The notes under the pieces: model-generated | What the model saw: only the letters and a program-made list of their open reading frames with translations | The model's database searches: none | Told to the model about the DNA's origin: nothing | From: Clostridiaceae bacterium | Lineage (GTDB): Bacteria; Bacillota; Clostridia; Oscillospirales; Butyricicoccaceae | Assembly (NCBI GenBank): GCA_009911355.1 | Contig: QXXE01000003.1 | Span: 1 to 64,000 of the forward strand | DNA length: 64,000 bases | Direction: 5' to 3' | In this document: one piece after another, positions 36,338 through 44,329 of the stretch | Layout: each line of letters opens with the position of its first letter | Numbering within the stretch: position 1 is the stretch's first letter | Made by a program: the position numbers and the translations under genes

Positions 36338-37567
36338 TTATACCTTCTTTAACAGCAGCGTTGCATTGTGGCCCCCAAAGCCCAATGCGTTCGACAGCGC
36401 GACGTTTACCGGCGTGCGGACCGCCTGATTCGGGGTAATCTCAAGGTCACAGTCCGGATCAGGCTCCTTGTAACCGATCGTCGGCGGGATTACGCCATCC
36501 CGGATGGCACATGCGCACGCAATCGCTTCGATCGCCGCCGCAGCGCCCAACAAATGCCCGGTCATGGACTTTGTGGAGGAAATATGCACGGTTTTTGCCG
36601 CTTCCCCAAACGCCTTTTTGATGGCAATGGTTTCATATTTTTCGTTCAGCGGGGTTGACGTACCGTGCGCGTTGATGTAGTCTACGTCCGCCGCATTCAG
36701 TCCGGCATCGGCGATCGCCGCCCGCATTGCCTGCGCCGCGCCTTCGCCCTCCGGATCAGGGCTTGTAATGTGATATGCGTCGGATGATGCACCGTAACCC
36801 GCGACTTCACAGAGCACCTTCGCGCCACGCGCCTGCGCATGGCTCAGGCTTTCCAGTACAACCGCCCCGGCGCCCTCGCCCATTACAAAGCCCGAACGCC
36901 GCGCATCGAATGGGATGGAAGCCGCCGCCGGATCGTCTCCGATATACAGCGCCTTCATATTCTGAAACCCGGCCATACCAATCCGCGAAATTGCATTTTC
37001 TGTACCGCCCGCAATCACAACATCCTGATAGCCATGACGGATCGCGCGCATTGCTTCCCCAATCGCATGGTTGCCGGTCGCGCAGGCCGTGACCGGGCAA
37101 AAGCTCTCGCCTTTGAATCCGAACTGCATCGAAATATGCGCTGCCGCCATATTCCCGATCATCATCGGGATGCACAGCGGCGACACGCGCGACGGACCCT
37201 TCACGCCCATTTTTTCGACTTCGCTCTCCACCACAGTCAGCCCGCCGACCCCCGAGCCGAAAATGACCCCTGCCCGGAATGGTTCAAACGTACCCTCTGC
37301 AAGCCCTGCCTGGTCAATCGCCTGCCGCGCCGCCGCGAGCGCGTAATGGCAAAAGCCGTCCATACGCTTGGCCTCGCGCGGCTCCATATAGCCCGCCGGG
37401 TCAAAGCCTTTCACCTCTGCCGCAACCTTTACCTTAAAATCGGTCGTATCAAAGCGGGTGATCGGCGCAATGCCGCAAACCCCTTTCGTCAGGCTCTCCC
37501 AAAAGCTTTCTACATCATTGCCAACCGGCGTAACCGCCCCCATGCCGGTAATGACTACTCTTTCCAT
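36338..37567 (-). CDS. fabF: 3-oxoacyl-ACP synthase II (FabF)
   Basis: Condensing enzyme that elongates acyl-ACP with malonyl-ACP. The catalytic triad is visible: Cys162 in TACATGNHAIG, His in NAHGTSTPLN and His in SMTGHLLGAA. The ATG giving MERVVITGMG follows GGAGAG; an in-frame start six codons earlier overlaps fabG. Product 409 residues, usual length. Confidence 0.97.
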   Translation of the reverse strand: MERVVITGMGAVTPVGNDVESFWESLTKGVCGIAPITRFDTTDFKVKVAAEVKGFDPAGYMEPREAKRMDGFCHYALAAARQAIDQAGLAEGTFEPFRAGVIFGSGVGGLTVVESEVEKMGVKGPSRVSPLCIPMMIGNMAAAHISMQFGFKGESFCPVTACATGNHAIGEAMRAIRHGYQDVVIAGGTENAISRIGMAGFQNMKALYIGDDPAAASIPFDARRSGFVMGEGAGAVVLESLSHAQARGAKVLCEVAGYGASSDAYHITSPDPEGEGAAQAMRAAIADAGLNAADVDYINAHGTSTPLNEKYETIAIKKAFGEAAKTVHISSTKSMTGHLLGAAAAIEAIACACAIRDGVIPPTIGYKEPDPDCDLEITPNQAVRTPVNVALSNALGFGGHNATLLLKKV

Positions 37568-37584
37568 TTGACTCTCCTTTCCCA

Positions 37585-38313
37585 TCAGCCAAGCCCGCCG
37601 TCCGCTACGATCACCTGCCCAGTGATATAGCTTGCCGCATCAGACGCGAGGAACCCCGCCAGCGCTGCGATCTCCTCCGGCCTGCCGAAACGCCCCAGCG
37701 CAATCTGCTTTTCTGCTTTTTCGCGTACTCCTTCGGGCAGCGCGTCGGTCATATCGGTCGCAATAAATCCTGGCGCGATTGCGTTCACGGTGATACCGCG
37801 TGCGCCAAGCTCCTTTGCAGCCGACTTCGTCATACCGATCACGCCTGCCTTACTTGCGGAATAATTCACCTGCCCTGCGTTGCCCATCACGCCAGCCACC
37901 GAGGAAAGGTTGACAATGCGCCCGGTTTTTGCGCGCACCATCAAGGCGGAGCAAACCTGCATCATGTTGAACGTCCCCTTCAGGTTTACGCGGAGCACCT
38001 TGTCAAACTGGTCTTCCTTCATCCGCATCAGGAGCCCGTCCGCAGTAATGCCCGCATTGTTCACCAGAATCGTCGGCACGCCAAACTTGTCCTTGATCTC
38101 CTTGACCGCCGCCTGGCAGGCCGCAAAATCGGAAACATCCCATGCCATCGCCTGCGCCTGGACGCCTTTTGCCCGGCATTCTTCCGCAACTATACCTGCC
38201 TTTTCCAGAGAACCGGCGCAGTTAACAATCACATCGTTCCCCCGCGCTGCAAGTTCCCTCGCGATTGCCGCACCGATGCCGCGTGAAGCGCCTGTTACAA
38301 TTGCAACTGCCAT
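37585..38313 (-). CDS. fabG: 3-oxoacyl-ACP reductase FabG
   Basis: NADPH-dependent short-chain reductase of the fatty acid cycle, 242 residues. The cofactor motif is TGASRGIGAAIA; the catalytic Ser-Tyr-Lys lies in NLSSVAGVMGNAGQVNYSAS followed by KAG. It sits three bases after fabK and 17 before fabF. A second SDR gene at 46.4 kb is similar but lies outside the locus. Confidence 0.96.
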   Translation of the reverse strand: MAVAIVTGASRGIGAAIARELAARGNDVIVNCAGSLEKAGIVAEECRAKGVQAQAMAWDVSDFAACQAAVKEIKDKFGVPTILVNNAGITADGLLMRMKEDQFDKVLRVNLKGTFNMMQVCSALMVRAKTGRIVNLSSVAGVMGNAGQVNYSASKAGVIGMTKSAAKELGARGITVNAIAPGFIATDMTDALPEGVREKAEKQIALGRFGRPEEIAALAGFLASDAASYITGQVIVADGGLG

Positions 38314-38316
38314 GCG

Positions 38317-39273
38317 TTATACCCCTTTTCCAAACCGTGCCGCAAGGGCGGAAAGCCGCTCCGCCGCATCCGCGGTCATGCCCTGCACAATTTCGCGGCA
38401 GGTCCGGCGGCTGTCCACCAGCCCTGCGACCTGGCCCGCCATAAACGTGCCTTTTTCCCAATCGCCATCCTGCACTGCGCGGCGCAACGCCCCAGCGGTA
38501 ATTGCTTCCAACTCTTCCAGCGAACGATCGTCGCCCGCCTTTTCCAGTGACAGGCACGCCCGCGAAATCGGCGATTTCAGTGAACGCACCGGATGGCCGC
38601 TCGGCCTGCCGGTTACAACGGTCGAAATATCACTCGCCTTGAGCACCATTTCCTTATATTTCTCGTGTACGATGCATTCATCTGCGGTCAGGAATACCGT
38701 GCCGCACTGCACGCCTTCCGCGCCAAGCGCCAGCATTGCCGCCATGCCGCGCCCATCTGCCGCGCCGCCTGCGCCGATGACCGGAATCGATACTGCGTCA
38801 ACAACCTGCGGAAGCAGTGCCATCGTAGTGCTTTCGCCAATGTGCCCGCCGGCCTCCATGCCCTCCGCGATCACCGCATCAGCACCCGCGCGCTCCATGC
38901 GCTTGGCAAGCGCCGCAGACGCCACGACCGGCATGACTTGAATGCCCGCCGCCTTCCAGGCTGCCATGTATTTTCCCGGGTTGCCCGCTCCAGTCGTCAG
39001 CGCTTCGATCTTCTCATCAACCGCCAGTTGTGCGAGGTCGTCAGCGTTCGGCGAAAGCAGCATGATGTTCATACCAATCGGTTTATTGGTCACCGCCCGC
39101 GCCTTACGGATTTCCTCGCGGATATAATCGACTGGAGCCGCGCCGCCCGCAATAATCCCAAGCCCTCCCGCTTCGCTGACCGCTGCCGCGAGCGTGTGGT
39201 CTGCAATCCAGGCCATCGCGCCCTGGATCACCGGATATTCAATGCCTAACAGTTCTGTAAGCCTGGTTTTCAT
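38317..39273 (-). CDS. fabK: enoyl-ACP reductase II (FabK)
   Basis: FMN-dependent flavoprotein that reduces enoyl-ACP, replacing the FabI type. The 318-residue TIM-barrel protein shows EYPVIQGAMAWIADHTLAAA at the N-terminus, GMEAGGHIGESTTMALLPQV, the flavin-phosphate loop IGAGGAADGRGMAAML, and LGAEGVQCGTVFLTADE. Position between fabH and fabG confirms the role and suggests low triclosan sensitivity. Confidence 0.96.
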   Translation of the reverse strand: MKTRLTELLGIEYPVIQGAMAWIADHTLAAAVSEAGGLGIIAGGAAPVDYIREEIRKARAVTNKPIGMNIMLLSPNADDLAQLAVDEKIEALTTGAGNPGKYMAAWKAAGIQVMPVVASAALAKRMERAGADAVIAEGMEAGGHIGESTTMALLPQVVDAVSIPVIGAGGAADGRGMAAMLALGAEGVQCGTVFLTADECIVHEKYKEMVLKASDISTVVTGRPSGHPVRSLKSPISRACLSLEKAGDDRSLEELEAITAGALRRAVQDGDWEKGTFMAGQVAGLVDSRRTCREIVQGMTADAAERLSALAARFGKGV

Positions 39274-39285
39274 GTTGTCTTCCCC

Positions 39286-40263
39286 TTATATTTCTATGAT
39301 TGCCGCCGCAGCGGTCAGCCCGCCGCCGAACCCGACCAGCAACAGGCGCTGCCCTTTTTGCAGCAGCCCGTTCTCCCGCATTTCCGCAAGGCAGATCGGG
39401 ATGGTCGCGCTGGACGTATTGCCGAAACGGTCGATATTGACATAGACCTTTTCTTCCGGCAGATGATAGCGGCGGATAATGCCGCTGATAATGCGTTTAT
39501 TCGCTTGATGCGGGACAATCCAGTCAATTTCATCGATTGTAATGCCTGCACGGCGCAGCACCTCGTCCATTGCACGGGGCGCTTCCGATAGCGAAAAACG
39601 GAGCACCTCACCGCCCGCCATTGCAACCGCGCGGCTGGCAATGCTCTGTGGGGCACGCACGCCCAGCGGATCCTCACCCAGCGGAAGGGCCTGCGCCCGG
39701 AGCACCCCGCCCTGAGTACCGTCCGCCCATAAGTAGGTTGCGGGCACGCCGTTTTCCGCCGATGCCTCGACCACTGCCGCGCCTGCGCCATCCCCAAACA
39801 GGATGCAGGTCGACCGGTCGGAGTAGTCAATAATGCGGCTGAGCGTTTCCGCGCCGAGGATCAATACCGTTTGAAACTTGCCTGCCGCGAGAAAGCTGTC
39901 AGCGATATCAAGCGCGTATACAAAACCCGAGCACGCCGCGCTGATATCAAATGCCGCCGCGCGTCCAGCCCCTAGTTCTGCCTGCACCATACAAGCAAGC
40001 GAAGGGGTGAAGCAATCTGGGGTAACGGTCGCCGCAATAATCAGGTCAAGCTCACCCGGTTCCTTCCCGGCGTCAGCAAGCGCGGCACGCGCAGCCTTTA
40101 CCGCAAGGCTGGCAGTCCCCTCCCCCGCTGCGATCCGGCGCTCGCGGATGCCGGTGCGCTGTACGATCCATTCATCATTGGTCTCGACCAGCTGCTCCAG
40201 CCTGCTGTTGGTCAATCTCTGTGGGGGAAGGTACGCGCCAAAGCCTGTGATTTTACTTCCCAA
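39286..40263 (-). CDS. fabH: 3-oxoacyl-ACP synthase III (FabH)
   Basis: Starts fatty acid synthesis by condensing acyl-CoA with malonyl-ACP. Catalytic Cys111 (DISAACSGFVYALD), His in VPHQANKRI and Asn in FGNTSSATIP are present. The start is taken as TTG giving MGSKITGFGAYLPP, which has AAAGGAG upstream and fits the family start; an in-frame ATG eight codons earlier overlaps that site. 325 residues. It heads the minus-strand fab operon. Confidence 0.94.
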   Translation of the reverse strand: MGSKITGFGAYLPPQRLTNSRLEQLVETNDEWIVQRTGIRERRIAAGEGTASLAVKAARAALADAGKEPGELDLIIAATVTPDCFTPSLACMVQAELGAGRAAAFDISAACSGFVYALDIADSFLAAGKFQTVLILGAETLSRIIDYSDRSTCILFGDGAGAAVVEASAENGVPATYLWADGTQGGVLRAQALPLGEDPLGVRAPQSIASRAVAMAGGEVLRFSLSEAPRAMDEVLRRAGITIDEIDWIVPHQANKRIISGIIRRYHLPEEKVYVNIDRFGNTSSATIPICLAEMRENGLLQKGQRLLLVGFGGGLTAAAAIIEI

Positions 40264-40326
40264 AGCTTCACGCTCCTTTTTATACAAAATTTGTTAAAAT
40301 TCACTGATTTAATATTAAGAAATTAA

Positions 40327-40488
40327 GAGCCTATCCCATCATGAGATGTGCGCTGATTGCGCCGTCAGACTTTTCGTCCGGCGAAGCCGATTTCCCACAG
40401 GAATCCTTTGTGGATTTCAAGGGGAAGCGGCGCAGCATGACGGAAAAGATACAAGCAAGCCGTGTGCGGATCATTTTGGGATAAGCTC
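40327..40488. mobile_element. 162-bp MITE-like element with 12-base terminal inverted repeats
   Basis: Ends are GAGCCTATCCCA and TGGGATAAGCTC (one mismatch between the repeats). Both sides are flanked by TAA (40324-40326, 40489-40491), a probable 3-base target duplication as made by IS5-like transposases. It has no coding capacity. It lies between fabH and the fabD promoter. A truncated relative is at 23.5 kb. Confidence 0.75.
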
Positions 40489-40529
40489 TAAATGTTCCGG
40501 CAGGCGGATTAAGAGGGATTTCCAAATAC

Positions 40530-40563
40530 TTTGATTGACAAACCAATCTGCTACTATTATAAT
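40530..40563 (+). promoter_or_regulatory. fabD promoter with FabT-like palindrome
   Basis: TTGACA (40535-40540), 17-base spacer, TATAAT (40558-40563): perfect consensus. The -35 is embedded in TTTGATTGACAAA (40530-40542), an inverted repeat TTTG-N5-CAAA that resembles the operator of the MarR-type regulator FabT. No fabT gene is in the window, so the regulator assignment is a guess. Confidence 0.7.
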
Positions 40564-40624
40564 GAGACTTGGACAGGATGTCAAGATTTTCCGAGTTTAA
40601 TTTTTCACAAATGAGGTGGATTTT

Positions 40625-41539
40625 ATGAGATTTGCATTGGCACTTTTCCCCGGACAGGGGGCGCAGCATCCCGGGATGGGGGCTGACCTCGCGGAAGGCA
40701 GCGCAGCGGCACGCAAAATTTTCGACGCAGCAAGCGAAACCGCAGGGTTCGACGTACTCGCTGCCTGCCGGGACTCCTCCCCCGAGGAGCTTTCGCGCAC
40801 CGAGCTTTCCCAAATCACGATCTTTACCCATTCCCTAGCGGCGCTGGCAGCACTGGAAGAACGCGGCGTTGCTTTTGAAGCGACGGCAGGCTTCTCTCTT
40901 GGTGAATACACAGCGCTGACGGCAAGCGGCGTACTCACCCTTGCGGACGGCTTAAAGCTCGTGCGGCGGCGCGGTCAGCTGATGCAGGCGGCGGCTGACG
41001 CACAGGACGGCTGCATGGCGGCGGTTCTAGGTTTGCCCGATGCAGTGGTCGAGGATGCCTGCAAGACTGCAAACGGCATCGTCCTGCCGGTCAATTACAA
41101 CTGCCCAGGGCAGCTGGTCATCGCTGGCGAGCGCAAAGCCGTCGATGCAGCAGCCGAGGCATGCAAAGCGGCGGGCGCACGGCGGGTGATGCCCCTTGCG
41201 GTAAGCGGCGCGTTCCACACGCCTCTGATGGCGACGGCGGCAGCGCAGCTGCGCGAATACGCGGAGGGCTTTTCTTTCCGCGCCCCGAAAATCCCGGTCT
41301 ACACCAACCTGACAGGCGCACGGCTGGCGGCAGACAACCTTCCCGCGCATTTCGAGCGGCATATGGTATCGCCTGTGCGCTGGACAACGCTGCTGCAAAC
41401 CGCAGTTGCCGACGGCTTCACAAGCGGCTGTGAGATCGGCCCCGGCAAAACCCTGACCGGCTTTGCGCGCAAGATCGACAAAGCGTTTTCCTGCACGCCG
41501 GTTGAAACGCTGGAACAGGCCGAACAGGCCGCAAAATAA
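40625..41539 (+). CDS. fabD: malonyl-CoA:ACP transacylase FabD
   Basis: Loads malonyl groups onto AcpP. The 304-residue product has LFPGQGAQHPGMG, the nucleophile Ser91 in GFSLGEYTALT and the catalytic His in SGAFHTPLM. The ATG giving MRFALALFPG follows GAGGTGG; a GTG three codons earlier is less likely. It is divergent from the other fab genes, which is unusual, since fabD commonly lies inside the operon between fabK and fabG. Confidence 0.96.
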   Translation: MRFALALFPGQGAQHPGMGADLAEGSAAARKIFDAASETAGFDVLAACRDSSPEELSRTELSQITIFTHSLAALAALEERGVAFEATAGFSLGEYTALTASGVLTLADGLKLVRRRGQLMQAAADAQDGCMAAVLGLPDAVVEDACKTANGIVLPVNYNCPGQLVIAGERKAVDAAAEACKAAGARRVMPLAVSGAFHTPLMATAAAQLREYAEGFSFRAPKIPVYTNLTGARLAADNLPAHFERHMVSPVRWTTLLQTAVADGFTSGCEIGPGKTLTGFARKIDKAFSCTPVETLEQAEQAAK

Positions 41540-41557
41540 CCGAAAGGGGTTTTACAA

Positions 41558-41884
41558 ATGGCGTCAAGCCCTGATTTTGTATCCTACATTTGCGAACAGC
41601 TTTCGGGCGCTGGCACGGTCACAAGCCGGAAAATGTTCGGCGAATACGGCCTGTACTGTGACGGGAAATTTTTCGCGCTCATCTGCGACGGCCAGCTTTT
41701 CATCAAAGTGACTGATTCCGGGCGCGAATTTTTACCAGACTGCCCGCTTGCCCCGCCCTACGACGGCGCAAAGGATCATTTGCTGATCACCGATCCGGAC
41801 AACCGCGAAACCCTCTGCGAGCTTACGCGGCGTACCTGCGCGGAACTACCCGCCCCAAAGCCCAAAAAGCCGCGCAGCAAGTAA
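41558..41884 (+). CDS. TfoX/Sxy N-terminal domain protein
   Basis: 108-residue protein with the TfoX_N fold: SRKMFGEYGLYCDGKFFALI and a lysine/proline-rich C-terminus. The full TfoX/Sxy of proteobacteria controls competence; single-domain Firmicute members have no known role. It is 18 bases after fabD with a GAAAGGGG ribosome site and so is co-transcribed with a fatty acid gene, without an evident reason. Confidence 0.85.
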   Translation: MASSPDFVSYICEQLSGAGTVTSRKMFGEYGLYCDGKFFALICDGQLFIKVTDSGREFLPDCPLAPPYDGAKDHLLITDPDNRETLCELTRRTCAELPAPKPKKPRSK

Positions 41885-41917
41885 CCCCAAGCTACCCAAA
41901 ACACAACATAATACAAC

Positions 41918-41949
41918 AAAAGGCTGCAGCAACTTCGCCGCAGCCTTTT
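41918..41949. terminator. bidirectional terminator between the tfoX-like gene and aspS
   Basis: AAAAGGCTGC and GCAGCCTTTT arms around a 12-base loop containing a smaller CAACTTCG turn; four T follow on each strand. It ends the two converging transcripts. Confidence 0.8.
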
Positions 41950-41978
41950 CAATTCATAATTGCATCCTGGAGGGCGTT

Positions 41979-43301
41979 TTACGGCTCCAAACGGGTCATA
42001 TCACGCGGGAACATCGACGCTTCGCGGATATTCTGCTGGCCGAGCAGCTGCATGGTCAGGCGCTCAAGGCCAATGCCGAGCCCGCCATGCGGCGGCATAC
42101 CGTACTTATGCAGCATGGTGAACGACTCAAACAACGAAACATCCATTTTGCGCGCTTCGAGCTTTGCGATTTGCTCATTATAGTCATGGATACGCTGCCC
42201 GCCGGTCGTGATTTCGAGCCCGCGGAACAGCAGGTCAAACGACAGCGCGTATTTGGGGTTTTCCGGGTCGTCCATTGCGTAGAAGGGGCGCTTCGCCGAC
42301 GGGAAATGGGTCACGAAGCAGAAATCGCTGCCGTGCTCTTCCTTTGACCATTTGCAGAGCATGACCTCTTCGTCGGGGTTGAGGTCGTAGCGGTTTTTGG
42401 ACTTATGTCCGAACTTGTCCAGCATCAGCTGCTTTGCCTCGTCAAAGGTAACAGTCGGGATATTCCCGACCTCCGGAAGATCGGCCTTGAGCAAGGCGAG
42501 CTCGGGCGCGGCGTGCTCTTTCAGGTAGCCCATCAGGTATTTGAGCATCCCAGTCTCCATTTCCATCACCTCATACATCGAATCGATGTATGCCATTTCA
42601 AAGTCAAGGCCGATATACTCGTTGAGGTGGCGGGAGCTGTTGTGCCGTTCAGCGCGGTAGACGCTGCCGATCTCAAAGACGCGCCCAAAGATCCCCGCCG
42701 TGTACTGCTTATAGAACTGCGGCGACTGGGCGAGGTAGGCGGGGCGACCGAAATAATCGACTTTAAACAGGCTTGCACCACCCTCGGCACCCGCAGTTAC
42801 GATCTTCGGGGTGTGGATGTGGGTAAAGCCCTGCGAGAGCATATATTCAGCAAATCCATCCGCGATTGCGCCCTGCACGCGGAAAACGGCCTGCTTGATA
42901 GGGTGCCGCAGGGTAATGGGACGCAGCGGCAGGTCGGTCTCAAGTGTGAGGCCCATATATTTCTTCCCGAGCGGCACAGGCATTTGCGCCGCAGGGGTCG
43001 CTAGCACCTTGACCGTGGTGAGCACGATCTCAAAGCCGTGCTCGGCGCGGGGCTCCTCGCGGACAGTGCCGGCCACCTCGACCGCCATACCCTCGCGCAG
43101 TTCTGCGCGGGTAATGCCCTGCACGCTGTCCTGCATCATGCACTGGACGAGCCCGCGCCCGGCGCGCAGGACGACAAACGAAAAATCCGCCATATCACGC
43201 ATCCGGTGTACCGTGCCGCGCAGGGTGATTTCCCCGCCAACGGCCGCCGCCGCGCGCTCGATGGGGTCTGTATACTGCTGTGGGGTAGCGATAAATTCCA
43301 T
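41979..43301 (-). CDS. aspS: aspartyl-tRNA synthetase, archaeal (AspS2) type
   Basis: Class II synthetase that charges tRNA with aspartate. At 440 residues it lacks the bacterial GAD insertion domain of about 590-residue AspRS and matches the archaeal/eukaryotic type. An OB-fold anticodon domain comes first (about 15-115), then the catalytic domain with motif 2 YRAERHNSSRHLNEY and motif 3 GLGIGLERLTMQLLG. Such enzymes are often non-discriminating and also make Asp-tRNA(Asn) for GatCAB. No gatCAB or second aspS is in the window. ATG giving MEFIATPQQY follows GAGAGGC. Confidence 0.88.
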   Translation of the reverse strand: MEFIATPQQYTDPIERAAAAVGGEITLRGTVHRMRDMADFSFVVLRAGRGLVQCMMQDSVQGITRAELREGMAVEVAGTVREEPRAEHGFEIVLTTVKVLATPAAQMPVPLGKKYMGLTLETDLPLRPITLRHPIKQAVFRVQGAIADGFAEYMLSQGFTHIHTPKIVTAGAEGGASLFKVDYFGRPAYLAQSPQFYKQYTAGIFGRVFEIGSVYRAERHNSSRHLNEYIGLDFEMAYIDSMYEVMEMETGMLKYLMGYLKEHAAPELALLKADLPEVGNIPTVTFDEAKQLMLDKFGHKSKNRYDLNPDEEVMLCKWSKEEHGSDFCFVTHFPSAKRPFYAMDDPENPKYALSFDLLFRGLEITTGGQRIHDYNEQIAKLEARKMDVSLFESFTMLHKYGMPPHGGLGIGLERLTMQLLGQQNIREASMFPRDMTRLEP

Positions 43302-43349
43302 AGTAACTGCCTCTCTATGCTTTATTTGGGAATACAAGTCAACTCTTAT

Positions 43350-43377
43350 ATTATAGCAGATATCCCGGCAAATTCAA
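43350..43377 (-). promoter_or_regulatory. probable aspS promoter
   Basis: On the minus strand TTGAAT (43372-43377), 16-base spacer, TATAAT (43350-43355), about 50 bases before the aspS ATG. No T-box leader is present. Confidence 0.55.
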
Positions 43378-43403
43378 GGGGGCAATTACAAAAAACACAA
43401 GGT

Positions 43404-43508
43404 TTACGGCTTTCGAAGAAGGCTTTCAGCATCTACGCGGCTTTGGCGGGGACCGCCAGCGCCCCAGGCACAGTGCAGCATCAATAAAAGACGCAAAAGC
43501 CGTTTCAT
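43404..43508 (-). CDS. possible 34-residue small protein
   Basis: An ATG with AAAAAGGAAG seven bases upstream opens a 34-codon frame starting MKRLLRLLLMLHCAWGAGG and ending LLRKP. The hydrophobic, basic start resembles a signal or membrane anchor, but it is too short for firm prediction and could be chance or a gene remnant. It lies in a 470-base gap between aspS and the Spo0A-C-like gene where I see nothing else coding. Confidence 0.25.
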   Translation of the reverse strand: MKRLLRLLLMLHCAWGAGGPRQSRVDAESLLRKP

Positions 43509-43773
43509 GTTTCGTCTTCCTTTTTCGCGGAAACCTCGGCTCATATAATGGTGACGGAAGGCCGGAAGATCCCATTTTGAGCGCTGCCTGCATTTATACA
43601 GTTACCGTTTAACACAGTCCGCCGTATTTGCCTGCCTCTTCCTTTTTCCCGCATTTCTATGTAACCCATAATTTGGATATTTTGTCTTCTTTTATACATT
43701 TATTGGGAAAACAGTCGTTTTTATACTATTATAAAATCATCTTAATCAATTGACGAATGAAAGGTGATTTTTG

Positions 43774-44187
43774 ATGGAACCCATGATCCTCCTGCGCGAT
43801 ATCGTCGGTGCTGCACGCGGATGCATCCTCCCAATGGCGCACGCGGTAGATATCACCGCCGAACTGCTTTTTAACCAGCACGTCGCGCTGGACGACCTCA
43901 AGCTGTGCGAAATCTGCGCCCTTGTCGCCCAGCGGCTCGAAAATCCGCCTAAGCCCAATTCCCTTGCAAAATATATAGAGCGCTGGGCAAACCGCTGCTG
44001 GTACCGCATCCGCAAGGACAAACGCGTCGTAGAACTGATCGGGCGGGAGATCGCCGACATCGACGGCCCCTGTATGATACTGGTCTATCTCGCAACCTAC
44101 GCCCACTTCGACAAGCCCTATTTCATCGTCCTCCACGAGTGCCCCCGCGCCTTCACCGGCCAGCCCTTCCACGACCCTGTCCGGTAG
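43774..44187 (+). CDS. small hypothetical protein, possible Spo0A C-terminal-like helix-turn-helix
   Basis: 137 residues, no signal peptide or membrane segment. The stretch LKLCEICALVAQRLENPPKP, then LAKYIERWANRCWYRI, recalls the Spo0A DNA-binding pattern (LYP-IAKKF-TT, RVERAIRHAIEVAW). This is a distant, by-eye similarity, and the tail (FDKPYFIVLHECPRAF) is unlike Spo0A. Start ATG with AAAGGTGA upstream; a cluster of -10-like boxes (TATACT, TATTAT) lies 35-50 bases before it. It converges with the recombinase gene. Confidence 0.6.
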   Translation: MEPMILLRDIVGAARGCILPMAHAVDITAELLFNQHVALDDLKLCEICALVAQRLENPPKPNSLAKYIERWANRCWYRIRKDKRVVELIGREIADIDGPCMILVYLATYAHFDKPYFIVLHECPRAFTGQPFHDPVR

Positions 44188-44198
44188 CCGGGACGCAG

Positions 44199-44231
44199 AA
44201 AAGCGGGGCAGGCATAAACTGCCTGCCCCGC
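44199..44231 (-). terminator. recombinase gene terminator
   Basis: Eleven-base perfect arms GCGGGGCAGGC/GCCTGCCCCGC with a 7-base loop; on the minus strand they run into TTTTC. It also follows the plus-strand gene stop by 12 bases, so it may serve both. Confidence 0.65.
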
Positions 44232-44329
44232 CTACGGACGCTGGGTCCATCAGGCCGCCGGTACTGCCGGCCCCCTGACGCACCCGTTCCACCCCCAGCT
44301 GCTGCCGGGAGCCCTGCGCCCAGCCCGCG

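Noticed and set aside
43302-43773. Possible T-box or other leader RNA before aspS
   Set aside because: No specifier loop, T-box sequence or antiterminator/terminator pair was found; a plain promoter lies about 50 bases upstream.
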